Source of the DNA: Erigeron canadensis
Taxonomy: Eukaryota > Streptophyta > Magnoliopsida > Asterales > Asteraceae
Assembly: GCF_010389155.1 (NCBI RefSeq)
Contig: NC_057768.1
Location: 14,444,501 to 14,508,500, forward strand
DNA: 64,000 nucleotides
Direction: 5' to 3'
Under the pieces are notes generated by a model. The model searched no databases. It was not told the origin of the DNA and saw only the letters and a program-made list of their open reading frames with translations. Shown piece by piece: positions 25,501 through 34,407 of this stretch (positions are counted from its first letter, which is position 1; every line of letters begins with the position of its first letter). The translations under genes and the position numbers were made by a program.

Positions 25501-25979
25501 AAGTTGCTTGTTGACTAATGCATTGATGGCTTGATAATTCAAGTGAGAAAGCCTTCTGTGCCACAACCAAGAATTTTTCGATGTAGCTTTAGAAACAAGA
25601 CAGATATTATCAGTTGGTTGGTTATCATCAAGATTAACTGTGAAAAGATTGTCTTCACGATCTCCGCATAGGATATCAACTCCATCTAGAGTTTGGACTT
25701 TGCACAGAGATTGTCGAAAAAGTACTTGAAGATTGTTGTCACAGAACTGTCCAACACTGAACAAGTTATGACTCAGGCCTTCAACATAATGAACTTTCTT
25801 AATGACAATTCCGTTTCTTTCAATCTCTCCAAACCTAGAATTGGAGCGAAATTGTTGTTTCCGAAACGCACAGTTCCCATGAATCTTTCAACAAAATTCT
25901 TGAGCAATGATTTATTGCCAGTCATGTGTTTTGAACACCCGGAATCGAGTATCCATACACAGATGGTTATTTCCTGCAA
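22534..25979 (-). pseudogene. pol: copia element 1 pol: protease, integrase, reverse transcriptase, RNase H
   Basis: Protease block WILDSGCSKHMTG starts near 25955. A one-base frameshift near 25830 separates it from a frame open for 897 residues (25764-23071). That frame holds a GAG-pre-integrase block ([10 protein letters not shown] with a CPSC pair), an integrase core ([27 protein letters not shown]) and a reverse transcriptase with [17 protein letters not shown] and YVDDIIFG (near 23470). RNase H follows after a TGA at 23071-23073 and is interrupted by a second TGA at 22708-22710. It shows STAEAEY and ADLFTKPL before a stop at 22534. In the integrase core the usual D of RSDNGTEF is replaced (SENGTEF). 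Pol would process, integrate and copy the element. Confidence 0.93.
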
Positions 25980-25987
25980 ACAAAAAT

Positions 25988-28900
25988 TTAACCGACTTTA
26001 GGTACCCACTTAAAGACGGGTCCTTTGTGGTTAGTTAATACAGGCAGGGGATATAACTTAGGAGATGCATACAAACATGCTTTTATGTCAATATACTTGT
26101 TAACAAGCACATTATCAATAAGCACATTTGGATTGAACAATCGAATATTAACGCATGAATCAAAAGTAACATGTTTACCAACATTCAAACCATGCATATA
26201 AGAACAAGAAGTAACATTGTTTACAACATCACAAGGCCTAGCCTTGTCACCATTAACATTGTTTAACTCAGAGGACTTAAAAGATAAATTGTTTGACTCA
26301 ACAAAAGTAACATGTTTACCAACATTCAAACCATGCATATAAGAACAAGAAGTAACATTGTTTACAACATCACAAGGCCTAGCCTTGTCACCATTAACAT
26401 TGTTTAACTCAGAGGACTTAAAAGATAAATTGTTTGACTCAACAAAAACATGCTTCTTCTTTCTACCATCTTTTCTTCTTCGCCTTTTCTTCTTTTTATC
26501 AACATTAGTGATCTTAGGTACTAATGACTTAGCTACCCATTTAGACTCACTAATCAAGCTCTTTCCACCTGTTGGATTGACATTAAGAAGATTAGAATGA
26601 GAGTTTTGAAGCATTTTTATCTTTTTAGACTCTTTTGGGGGTGCAGAAACATCTTGTTTCTTAGGTTTATCATGAGAAAACCAGCCATATCTATCCCTAT
26701 ACCTAGTTGCATTATTTGAAACATCCCTAGTTAGCAAAACTGAGCTAGACTTAGACACTTTAGAATTTAAACTAGAATAAGGGCTAGACAAAGAAACATT
26801 TGAATTGATTTCCAGAAGTTTCACTTTGTTGTATTTTATTTTGGGATTGGTCTCATCTTGCTTGGTTTTAACATGTTTTTCTGGAGTAGGACACTTTGTT
26901 TTTAACTTATTGATTCTTGGTTTGGTGACAGTCTTTGGTTCAGTCTTGATGGGTTTTGGTTTGGTGACAGTCTTTGGTTCAGTCTTGATGGGTTTTGGTT
27001 TGGTGACAGTCTTTGGTTCAGTCTTGATGGGTTTTGGTTTGGTGACAGTCTTTGGTTCAGTCTTGATGGGTTTTGGTTTGGTGACAGTCTTTGGTTCAGT
27101 CTTGATGGGTTTGGAAGTAACCCGTTTCTTTGAATAATATGAAGTTGGAGCTTTGAAAAACGATTTTGGAGATTCCTTTTTTGATTCAACTTTGATTTTG
27201 GTAGATTCAATCTTTTTGATTTTGGTAGATTCAATCTTTTTCTCAGTTTCAGAATCAAAAACATATTCTCCCTCCATGAATTTATCAAAATCAGATTTGT
27301 TGAATGGTGAAACCGGAGAGAATTTTGAAAAATCAGGAGTTTTGTTTTCCAACTTCACACTATTGGTTGTCTCAGGAATAAAATCAACTTGAACTGACGC
27401 TTCTTTGGTTTCACAAGAAAATTGAGTAGAAGTATCAACACCTATACTAACACAAGGCTTAGGGTGAACAACTAACTCTTCAGGAAACTCACAAGTAAAA
27501 AACCTAATGTAGTACCATATCAAAACTAAACTATGCGCAAGTTCGTCATTCGATAAATCAGATTGCACATAATCATCAGCTATGCCAGTAGCAGTATTTC
27601 GACATGAATACTCAAAAGAATCAGTCAAGGTTTGGGTGGAGGTAGGATGAGATGAAACATAAGTAGTCTGAGTTGAATGATCTACTGAGAGACTGAAATC
27701 TGTTTGTGTAGAAACATTCACACTGACTTTCTTGATATCAACAACAATTGATTCATTCTTTGAATTCGGACTTTGAGACTTCAGATCATTGATAAAGTAT
27801 TGTTGAGATTCCACCTTTTGTTGTAAACCTTCTATTTGTTTTTCCAAAATTGTGGATGGAACATACACTTTAGTTGGTTTAGGTGGGAAAACGACAGATT
27901 CTTGGTTTTGAAAAGTAGACGCAATCTCTTCTAATTCAAAAATTGAAGACTTTTTCATTTCGTAAGAAGTGTTGATGGCATCATAATTAACCAAAAATTT
28001 ATTGTTTTGAATTTTCTCAACTTCATCAGTCTCAAATTCGTCATCCAATGGACGTATGAATTGTTGAACCATACCAAGTCTTAAAAACTTTTCATCATAC
28101 AAGGGTTCGATCTTTTCTTTGGCTTTTTGCAATTGAGTGATATTCTCAAATCCCAACCCAAGAAGAAGTTCTGATCTATCAATCTTTGACTTATTGAAAT
28201 AGGCAGTGAAATCCAAAAGAGGGTTTTGTTCAACTTTGTACAACTTTTCTTGATAGAAAAGTATATTCTTTTTATGTTCCTCAATTTGGCTTCCAAGATT
28301 TTCAATCTCAATGCCTTTTAAAAAACAGTTATGATTTAAATCAGAAACTTTTCTTTCAAGTTCAATTGTTTTTGGTGTAGTCTCTTGAAGCTTTTTATTT
28401 AGAATATCAACATCCATTTGTCTCGCATTGGCACGAAGCCATTCATTGGTCTTTTGAATTTCAAGATCTTGATTGGCCTTTTCAAGATTAAGAATGGTCT
28501 TTTCTAAATTATGACACTTTTCCAATAACTTAGAGTCAGGGGACGCATTCATTTCACATTCTTTGACCAACATTTTTTCTTTATAGTTTTGAAATTCTTG
28601 TTTCATAGCATCATATTCAAAAAGAAGTTTAGAATTTTCTTCAAGAAGTTTTGTGTATTCTCTTTTTGAAAATATAATGCTATTTTTCAATTTCTTGTTT
28701 TTGTTGGCTAAAGAAGTGTAATGATTTGTCAGATTTGATAAGGCAATTCTACAAGACTCTTTATCCTTAATTGAAGAAAAAGTAGAGTCGAGATTTACCT
28801 CATCATCGGGATATTCCTCGTCAGTGTTATCAGCCTCTAGCATCTTATCTTTGCTCAACCTTGCCATGAAACATACATTGGCAGACAGATCTTCATCTTC

Positions 28901-30103
28901 ATCATCAGTAAGCAAGAGCCACTTGTCATCTTCAGCAATCAAGGCTTGACCGGCTTCAACTTGCTTTGCCAGAAGCATCTTCTGCTTATAGTATGCATAA
29001 TCCTTTTTGCGAGGCTGTTTGCAATCCACAGCAAAATGACCAGGAAATCCACAGTTGTAACACTTTTTGTCAGATGTCTTCTCTTTCTCCATGATTTGTT
29101 TCTCATTTTCTGCTTTCTTGTCTCTTTTCTTGGAAACAGTTGTTTCACCTTGTTCAAAACTCTTGTGATGATATTGTTCCTTCTTTGGAAATGCACTTGT
29201 TGATGAAGTTCGAAGATTGTTGTTAGTTGGTCTCGCTTTGAAATATTTCTTCTTGAAATGCTTGGTAACAGCGGCAAGAGCTTGGTAGAATTCATCAGGA
29301 ACACCATCTCTTGGAGCCAAGTAATCTTCTCCTTCCTCATCAGACGAAGAAACAATAGTCATTTGTCTTTTAAGAGCCTCAAAAACCTTTCGTTCAACAA
29401 CCAATGCCAAAGGATCAGTAGATACAACTTCTGGCACTTTGTTGAATGAATTTTTGCTTAGAACTTTGCTCTCATTCAACTTGAAAGATTCATAAAGAGT
29501 ATGAATGGTGAATTTGGTCAGATCTTGATGTTGTTTGATTTGGGTTCCATATTCTTCCCATTCGGAACCAAGTGCTTTGATAAACTTGATGTTCAACTCA
29601 ATCTCATCTTTCTTGACCTTGTTCTTTCTCAGTTTATTGATCACATTGCAGAATCGGTAGTAGACGGACGCAAGAGATTCATTTGGAGATTTCTGAAAAT
29701 TGTCAAATTCGGTTAAGACATTAGTCAGTCGAATTGTTGAAGTTACATCAGAACCTTCCATTTGTCTAGCAACTTCATCCCAAATCTCCTTTGCTGTGTC
29801 GTAAGAATCAACTGAGCCATAGATCTCATCAGGAAGTGCTTGGTACAAACATGATCTAGCTCTGTTATCAGCAACAGTACGATCTCTTTGTTCAGCGTTT
29901 AAAAGATCAGGAGTGAAAATGGTATGGGTAGTAGGATGACGATGCATAGCAAGTCCATTGATGATTGAGTCCTTAAGCATGTGACCATTTGTCTGACGTT
30001 CAATGTAATCCATGAACCTTTTCTTCCAAAGTCCATAATTACCACGATAAAGAACTGGTGGTCTTGTATCAGTACCCAGAGACAATGCTTCACGAGTAGT
30101 CAT
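25988..30103 (-). CDS. gag: copia element 1 Gag, open 1371-residue frame
   Basis: Full-length open frame from an ATG at 30103 to TAA at 25990-25988. Residues 1-250 match the UBN2/gag-polypeptide fold of copia elements (NYGLWKKRFMDYI; ARSCLYQALPDEI). One zinc knuckle lies at about 348-361 (CYNCGFPGHFAVDC). Residues about 470-720 are rich in E, K, L and N with heptad-like spacing, a likely coiled coil. Next comes a cluster of STQT motifs (DNA about 27421-27712). Five copies of a 13-residue PIKTEPKTVTKPK unit follow, then a basic patch (KKKKRRRRKDGRKKK) and a 47-residue exact tandem duplication. The protein would form the particle and bind RNA. It is about three times the usual copia Gag length; large Gags are known in Sireviruses. 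Protease follows in a different frame after 16 bases. Confidence 0.92.
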   Translation of the reverse strand: MTTREALSLGTDTRPPVLYRGNYGLWKKRFMDYIERQTNGHMLKDSIINGLAMHRHPTTHTIFTPDLLNAEQRDRTVADNRARSCLYQALPDEIYGSVDSYDTAKEIWDEVARQMEGSDVTSTIRLTNVLTEFDNFQKSPNESLASVYYRFCNVINKLRKNKVKKDEIELNIKFIKALGSEWEEYGTQIKQHQDLTKFTIHTLYESFKLNESKVLSKNSFNKVPEVVSTDPLALVVERKVFEALKRQMTIVSSSDEEGEDYLAPRDGVPDEFYQALAAVTKHFKKKYFKARPTNNNLRTSSTSAFPKKEQYHHKSFEQGETTVSKKRDKKAENEKQIMEKEKTSDKKCYNCGFPGHFAVDCKQPRKKDYAYYKQKMLLAKQVEAGQALIAEDDKWLLLTDDEDEDLSANVCFMARLSKDKMLEADNTDEEYPDDEVNLDSTFSSIKDKESCRIALSNLTNHYTSLANKNKKLKNSIIFSKREYTKLLEENSKLLFEYDAMKQEFQNYKEKMLVKECEMNASPDSKLLEKCHNLEKTILNLEKANQDLEIQKTNEWLRANARQMDVDILNKKLQETTPKTIELERKVSDLNHNCFLKGIEIENLGSQIEEHKKNILFYQEKLYKVEQNPLLDFTAYFNKSKIDRSELLLGLGFENITQLQKAKEKIEPLYDEKFLRLGMVQQFIRPLDDEFETDEVEKIQNNKFLVNYDAINTSYEMKKSSIFELEEIASTFQNQESVVFPPKPTKVYVPSTILEKQIEGLQQKVESQQYFINDLKSQSPNSKNESIVVDIKKVSVNVSTQTDFSLSVDHSTQTTYVSSHPTSTQTLTDSFEYSCRNTATGIADDYVQSDLSNDELAHSLVLIWYYIRFFTCEFPEELVVHPKPCVSIGVDTSTQFSCETKEASVQVDFIPETTNSVKLENKTPDFSKFSPVSPFNKSDFDKFMEGEYVFDSETEKKIESTKIKKIESTKIKVESKKESPKSFFKAPTSYYSKKRVTSKPIKTEPKTVTKPKPIKTEPKTVTKPKPIKTEPKTVTKPKPIKTEPKTVTKPKPIKTEPKTVTKPRINKLKTKCPTPEKHVKTKQDETNPKIKYNKVKLLEINSNVSLSSPYSSLNSKVSKSSSVLLTRDVSNNATRYRDRYGWFSHDKPKKQDVSAPPKESKKIKMLQNSHSNLLNVNPTGGKSLISESKWVAKSLVPKITNVDKKKKRRRRKDGRKKKHVFVESNNLSFKSSELNNVNGDKARPCDVVNNVTSCSYMHGLNVGKHVTFVESNNLSFKSSELNNVNGDKARPCDVVNNVTSCSYMHGLNVGKHVTFDSCVNIRLFNPNVLIDNVLVNKYIDIKACLYASPKLYPLPVLTNHKGPVFKWVPKVG
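26162..26443 (-). repeat. 141-bp exact tandem duplication within Gag
   Basis: Two adjacent 141-base copies encode the same 47 residues (VESNNLSFKSSELNNVNGDK onward to GKHVTF). They are visually identical, so the duplication is recent. Confidence 0.9.
26915..27115 (-). repeat. 39-bp tandem repeat within Gag, five units
   Basis: Five 39-base units encode PIKTEPKTVTKPK. They are identical or nearly so, and the unit length keeps the frame. Confidence 0.92.
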
Positions 30104-31345
30104 TTGAAATTGATTTGAATTGAGAATTGAATTGATTTTTAAGAAATGAGGACAATATGAAACGATCTAATTTGTAATGAAACTGAAATGATCTGAATTT
30201 GATTGTGAAAATGAAACGATCTAAAATGAAGAATGAAACGATTTGTTTTCGAGTATGAATGAGACGATCTGAATTGGAGTGAAAATGAAACGACCTGAAC
30301 GGAGATTTAAAGTGAAACGATCTAAATTGTATGAAGAATGAAACGATTTAATTTGGAGTAAGAATGAAACGATCTAATTCTGGGAAAAAAAAATGAAACG
30401 ATCTGAATTTGATGTGAAAATGAAACGATCTAAAATTGAATGATTTTCTGAAGAATGAAAATTCTAAGTGTTCTGAAATGATTTGAGCGGAATTTTGGTA
30501 TGAATTGTAATGAAATGAATTGAGCAAAACCAATCACAAAGACCAGTTACCCAAATGTAGTATGATTTCCAATCACAACTCTGCAGAAATTACTCAAACC
30601 AGAAAAAATTCAAGTGAAACTTGAAACGATCTAAAAGAGATCGTTCTTGTTTCTAAGAGAACTGAAACGATCTAAAATAGATCGTTTTGGTTCCTCTTCA
30701 GAATTTCTCAATAACTTGTATAATTTTCAATAACTGAATTGACCAAAACCAATCCAAATGATCAGTTAGCCACAATCAGTTATTCACAACACAACACTTG
30801 TTAAAACGATCAAAATTTGAATCGTTTGACAAACCACAACACTGATATGAAAATATGAAGGAAAGAAAACTGAGACGATCTAAATTAAGATCGTTTTACC
30901 AGTCGTCTTCAACCTCTGAACATGAACAACTCCATTGACGAAATTTAAAACTTCAATATCTTTTGATTTTCTGAGAATTGGAACATGACACCACTTGCAA
31001 ACAGTTTGTTTTCACCTCAGCAATGATCCGATTAACAAAACTTAGCTTATAACATAACAGAATCAAATCCCAAATTTTAGCGCCAAAAACTCAAAATCTG
31101 AACTTTTGATCCAGATTGAATTAGAACATGAAACTTGAGAGGATTATGTTATTAACTATGAGGAATCGAACGGTGAACAAACATTTGTGATTTTATGTGA
31201 TTTGAGAGGTTAATTTTTTTAATTTCAGAACGAACAAAAATGACGAACAGAAGCAAAAAAATTAGAATTAAAGGTGATTTGTGATGAGAAGTGATTGAAT
31301 TCAGTTATGGATCGTGATCAGAACGATGTTTGCTCTGATACCAAA
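30104..31345 (-). other. copia element 1 leader with GAAACGATCT motif array and primer-binding site
   Basis: Untranslated leader between the 5' LTR and gag. The primer-binding site (TGGTATCAGAGCA on the minus strand) lies at about 31330-31343. Bases 30150-30450 carry about eleven copies of GAAACGATCTAAA or one-base variants at roughly 26-bp spacing. Three more (about 30621, 30662, 30872) are followed within ten bases by the inverted core GATCGTT, making small palindromes. Confidence 0.75.
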
Positions 31346-31656
31346 TGTAATCAACACGATTTTCTCAACCGAATTCACATCAACAATGGTGTTTGGTTAG
31401 TGTGTGTGTTCTTGGTGTTAGTGTGTGTTTTGAGAGAGAATTGGGATCAAGAGTATGATTTTCAGGTTTAATGGTATGAATAAAATGCCAAAGTTATAAT
31501 TTCTAAGGAATTGAGGGTTATTTATAGTCTAAACTATCTAACTATGCTAATTAACACTATTAGCCCCTCAACCTTAGAAATTATCAACTCATGATTTAAC
31601 AACAAGTAAGTCCATAACTTAAATTACAATGTATCACTATTTTTAGATTTCTAATA
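31346..31656 (-). repeat. 5' LTR of copia element 1
   Basis: 311 bp, begins TGTAATCAACACG and ends TTTCTAATA. The terminal CA has become TA. Confidence 0.95.
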
Positions 31657-31759
31657 GTGTGGCTCGGTCTTGATTCACATTTTGGGCAACTGATCATACG
31701 ATCGGTTTCACTCAATCTAATGTTGAATCGACTCTAGTCACGATTACAGAATGGATGAA

Positions 31760-32110
31760 CGAATAGAATAATGAAACGATCTCTTTCTGCTTGATGAAAC
31801 GATCTCTTCCTGCTTGTGGATGAAACGATCTAAACGAAGAAGCAGTAGAACGATCTAAATGGAGAAGCAGTAGAACGATCTAAATGGAGAAGCAGTAAAA
31901 CGATCTAAACGAAGAAGCAGTAGAACGATCTAAATGGAAAAGCAGTAAAACGATCTAAACTGAACAACACCTTGAAACGATCTAAAGGGAGCTTGCCTGA
32001 AACGATCTAAACAGAACTTGTATCAAATGACCTAAATGAAGCTCACTCAAAACGATCCAAAGGTGCCTAGGACGAAACGATCTAAATCACCAAATATAGA
32101 ACGATCTAAA
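31760..32110 (+). repeat. Array of ACGATCTAAA motifs in LTR copy A
   Basis: About thirteen copies of (G/A)AACGATCTAAA or ACGATCTCTT, many in a unit that also contains GAAGCAGTA, at roughly 24-bp spacing. Confidence 0.85.
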
Positions 32111-32984
32111 TTATCTTTTGGCCAAGGACTGTTTAAATGACGAATAAACCTTGATACAATCCTAGCTTATTGTGAAGAAAGTATATTGTAATCTTATGAC
32201 TCGATCGTGAATCCTAAATTCGTATATGAACATCTATTAATAGACCAAAGTAGATCAAGACATGAGACAATTTATAACAATGTTTCTAGTACAAACCCTA
32301 ATGCCAAGTTCTAGTTGAATAAAATAATAATGATTTATTGCTTGATCGTGATAAATGGGTACAAGTTCCACGCTAACAATTACAAGAACAATTGGGTACA
32401 ATCTGTTAGTGTATATTCAAAGACATTTTAAAGGCATGTTCAAGTACTTAAAGTTCATTAAGAGTCAAAACGTTTTCTGTGCATAAAGGACCAAATCATC
32501 GGATCATCAAGAACATTTCTATGATTAATTAATCACTAAGACTGATATATGTACGTATTATGTGATCAACGACGTGTACTTAGGCCTCAGACAAGACGTG
32601 CTTGGACTTCGATAGATATAATAATATCTATCTTTGTGCTTATCCTTTCTGCTCGATAACTGTACTGTACCAGATCACTGTGAGTTCACTTATCCCCTTT
32701 TTTGTACATCTTGTTCAAAAGTTCTTTATCGGGGATTGAAAAGCATGAAAACTATTTTTGTACTTAAATTATATATATATAAATATATATATATATATGT
32801 TCTTGAACTGTTCTACGTACCATTATACGATCGTATGAAAAGTATTTCGTACTTAAATGTATATATATAAATATATACATATGTTCTAAAACTGTCCTAT
32901 GTACTATTTTATGAACATACCGACTATTTATAAAATGATTCTGAAATGCATCCTTATTATTATTCTTATCTTCTGTGGTGTGTT

Positions 32985-33150
32985 GGGATCTTGAATGGGC
33001 AGGATCTCGAATACATCCATATCTTCTTATATACTCTCTTGAGTGTATTTAGATCTTGAATGGGCAGGATCTGAATACATTCCTATCATCATACTTATTC
33101 TCTGAAACTGTATTCTAGATCTTGAATGGGCAGGGTCTTGAATACATTTG
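32985..33150 (+). repeat. Threefold repeat around ATCTTGAATGGGCAGG
   Basis: ATCTTGAATGGGCAGGATCT-type blocks, each followed by GAATACAT, occur three times at about 65-bp spacing within LTR copy A. Confidence 0.8.
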
Positions 33151-33926
33151 TATCACTTTTATGTTCTCTGTATGTACTTATGGTTCTATGCATGAGTTCT
33201 ATTTTTACTGCTATCAATTCATATCCCACAGTTCAGGAAATGAACCGTAGGTAATTATGGACAGCGCTGTTAGGGTAGGTCCACCCTCATTCTCTACAGT
33301 TCTGGAGGATGCATATTATCTGTACTTATTTGATCTAGATCATGCTTGTAGCTTACTTGGTTGTTGTGAGCTTACTGATTCATTATCGTTCATCATTGAC
33401 CAATCGGGTTAGCAGTAATTATATGCATGCATATTAAGTACATTACATATTCCAAAATTATTCTTAATATTGCAAAGTACTTTTGACAGACGTACAGACC
33501 TTATGACTTGTTCTTAATATACATACTAATATTATGTATAACTAATGAGTACTTTATGTGAATCTCACCAACTACTTTTGTAGTTGACCCTTTTGAACTT
33601 ACATGTTTTTCAGGCTAGGTTCTTAGTTCTCTTAACATAGGAGTCTTCCTACTTCCAGCTTACTTCTATGGAGATTGTTCGTGCGTTCAAGATTAGTGGC
33701 TGAGAAGACTTCCTTTTGCTTGTTCCTGTTTTGAGTTCAAAAAGTACTTAAGATAATTGTTCTGTCTTTTGAATATTATCTAATTCAGGGTTTATCCCAA
33801 ATACTGTAATAACTTATGATACTTCTTATTCCTTAATGTTATTAGCTGTGTTTGAACTTTTACTGTGCGTGCTTGTGCTTATCTGTGCATCCCGTGTATT
33901 CCGCTTTAGCGGGGTGTTACAGATGC

Positions 33927-34291
33927 AATACCAGATGCAATAGATAAAACAATTTTACCAACGGAACGTATTCGAGATATAATTGTTCTCGTCCCACCAC
34001 TCCTATAAACAAAAAAATGCCCCCATTCTGGGCATCTACAGCTTGCATGATGTTATCATACACATCCTATTGAGATGGATTTAATCCACCATACAAAGTG
34101 GACCATAAATGCATTTCTTCGTTGACCATGTACCTTCTTTCATCGGCTATCAGTTTGTTTCTTCCGAGACTAAGCAGTTCATGATTAAGTTGGGGAAGGT
34201 CTGGAAAATCACTCAACGACCTATTATTAGCATTTAATATTGTCTCTATCTTTTGGAGGGTGAAATTTGCAATCTCCTCATCAGTAAACAT
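33927..34291 (-). pseudogene. Helitron helicase, N-terminal P-loop region (Lys lost)
   Basis: On the minus strand from 34291 the text includes NFTLQKIETILNANNRSLSD and LNPSQ, then a stop where the family usually has another Gln. DVYDNIMQAVDAQNGGIFF and the P-loop region FVYRSGGTRTII follow. PIF1 helicases have GxGGTGKT at this place; the Gly-Lys-Thr part is missing, so ATP binding should be lost. The sequence runs into the LTR insertion at 33926 and continues at 18701. Confidence 0.85.
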
Positions 34292-34407
34292 GACTTCTTG
34301 ATTCTATAACTGTAACCGCTGATTGTATAAAATATCTTCTGAAAGATAAGGAAGACTTTCTCTGAAGAACCTAGCATGATCAGCAACCGTACAAAATAAT
34401 AATATGG

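Larger units (their letters stand above)
19623..31656 (-). mobile_element. Ty1/copia retrotransposon 1 (Sirevirus-like), 12.0 kb, minus strand
   Basis: Two 311-bp LTRs (19623-19933 and 31346-31656) differ at six sites, all transitions, about 1.9 percent by eye. The element is flanked by perfect GTGTG duplications (19618-19622, 31657-31661). The primer-binding site TGGTATCAGAGCA adjoins the right LTR, and the polypurine tract AAGGGGGAGAA adjoins the left LTR. The order gag, protease, integrase, reverse transcriptase, RNase H on the minus strand is Ty1/copia. The large Gag and Met primer fit the Sirevirus (SIRE/Maximus) lineage. Pol is broken by one frameshift and two stops, so it is not autonomous as it stands. 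It is inserted inside LTR copy A. Confidence 0.95.
18702..33921 (+). mobile_element. LTR of the TGTAACAACC family (copy A), split by copia element 1
   Basis: Starts TGTAACAACCGCCAAAT at 18702 and ends GGGGTGTTACA at 33921, with perfect 5-base duplications GATGC (18697-18701 and 33922-33926). Without the copia insertion it is about 3.18 kb and non-coding. It has a TATA box (18992-18999), a splice-donor-like CAG/GTTATA about 200 bases further on (19191) and an acceptor-like TTTTTCAG/G (33611-33613). The right half holds an array of ACGATCTAAA motifs (31760-32110) and a threefold repeat (32985-33150). It interrupts the helicase pseudogene. Confidence 0.85.

Noticed and set aside
26805..27137. 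110-residue + strand frame with repeated VLMGFGLVTVFGS, resembling a membrane protein
   Set aside because: Antisense shadow of the 39-bp array in the element 1 Gag.
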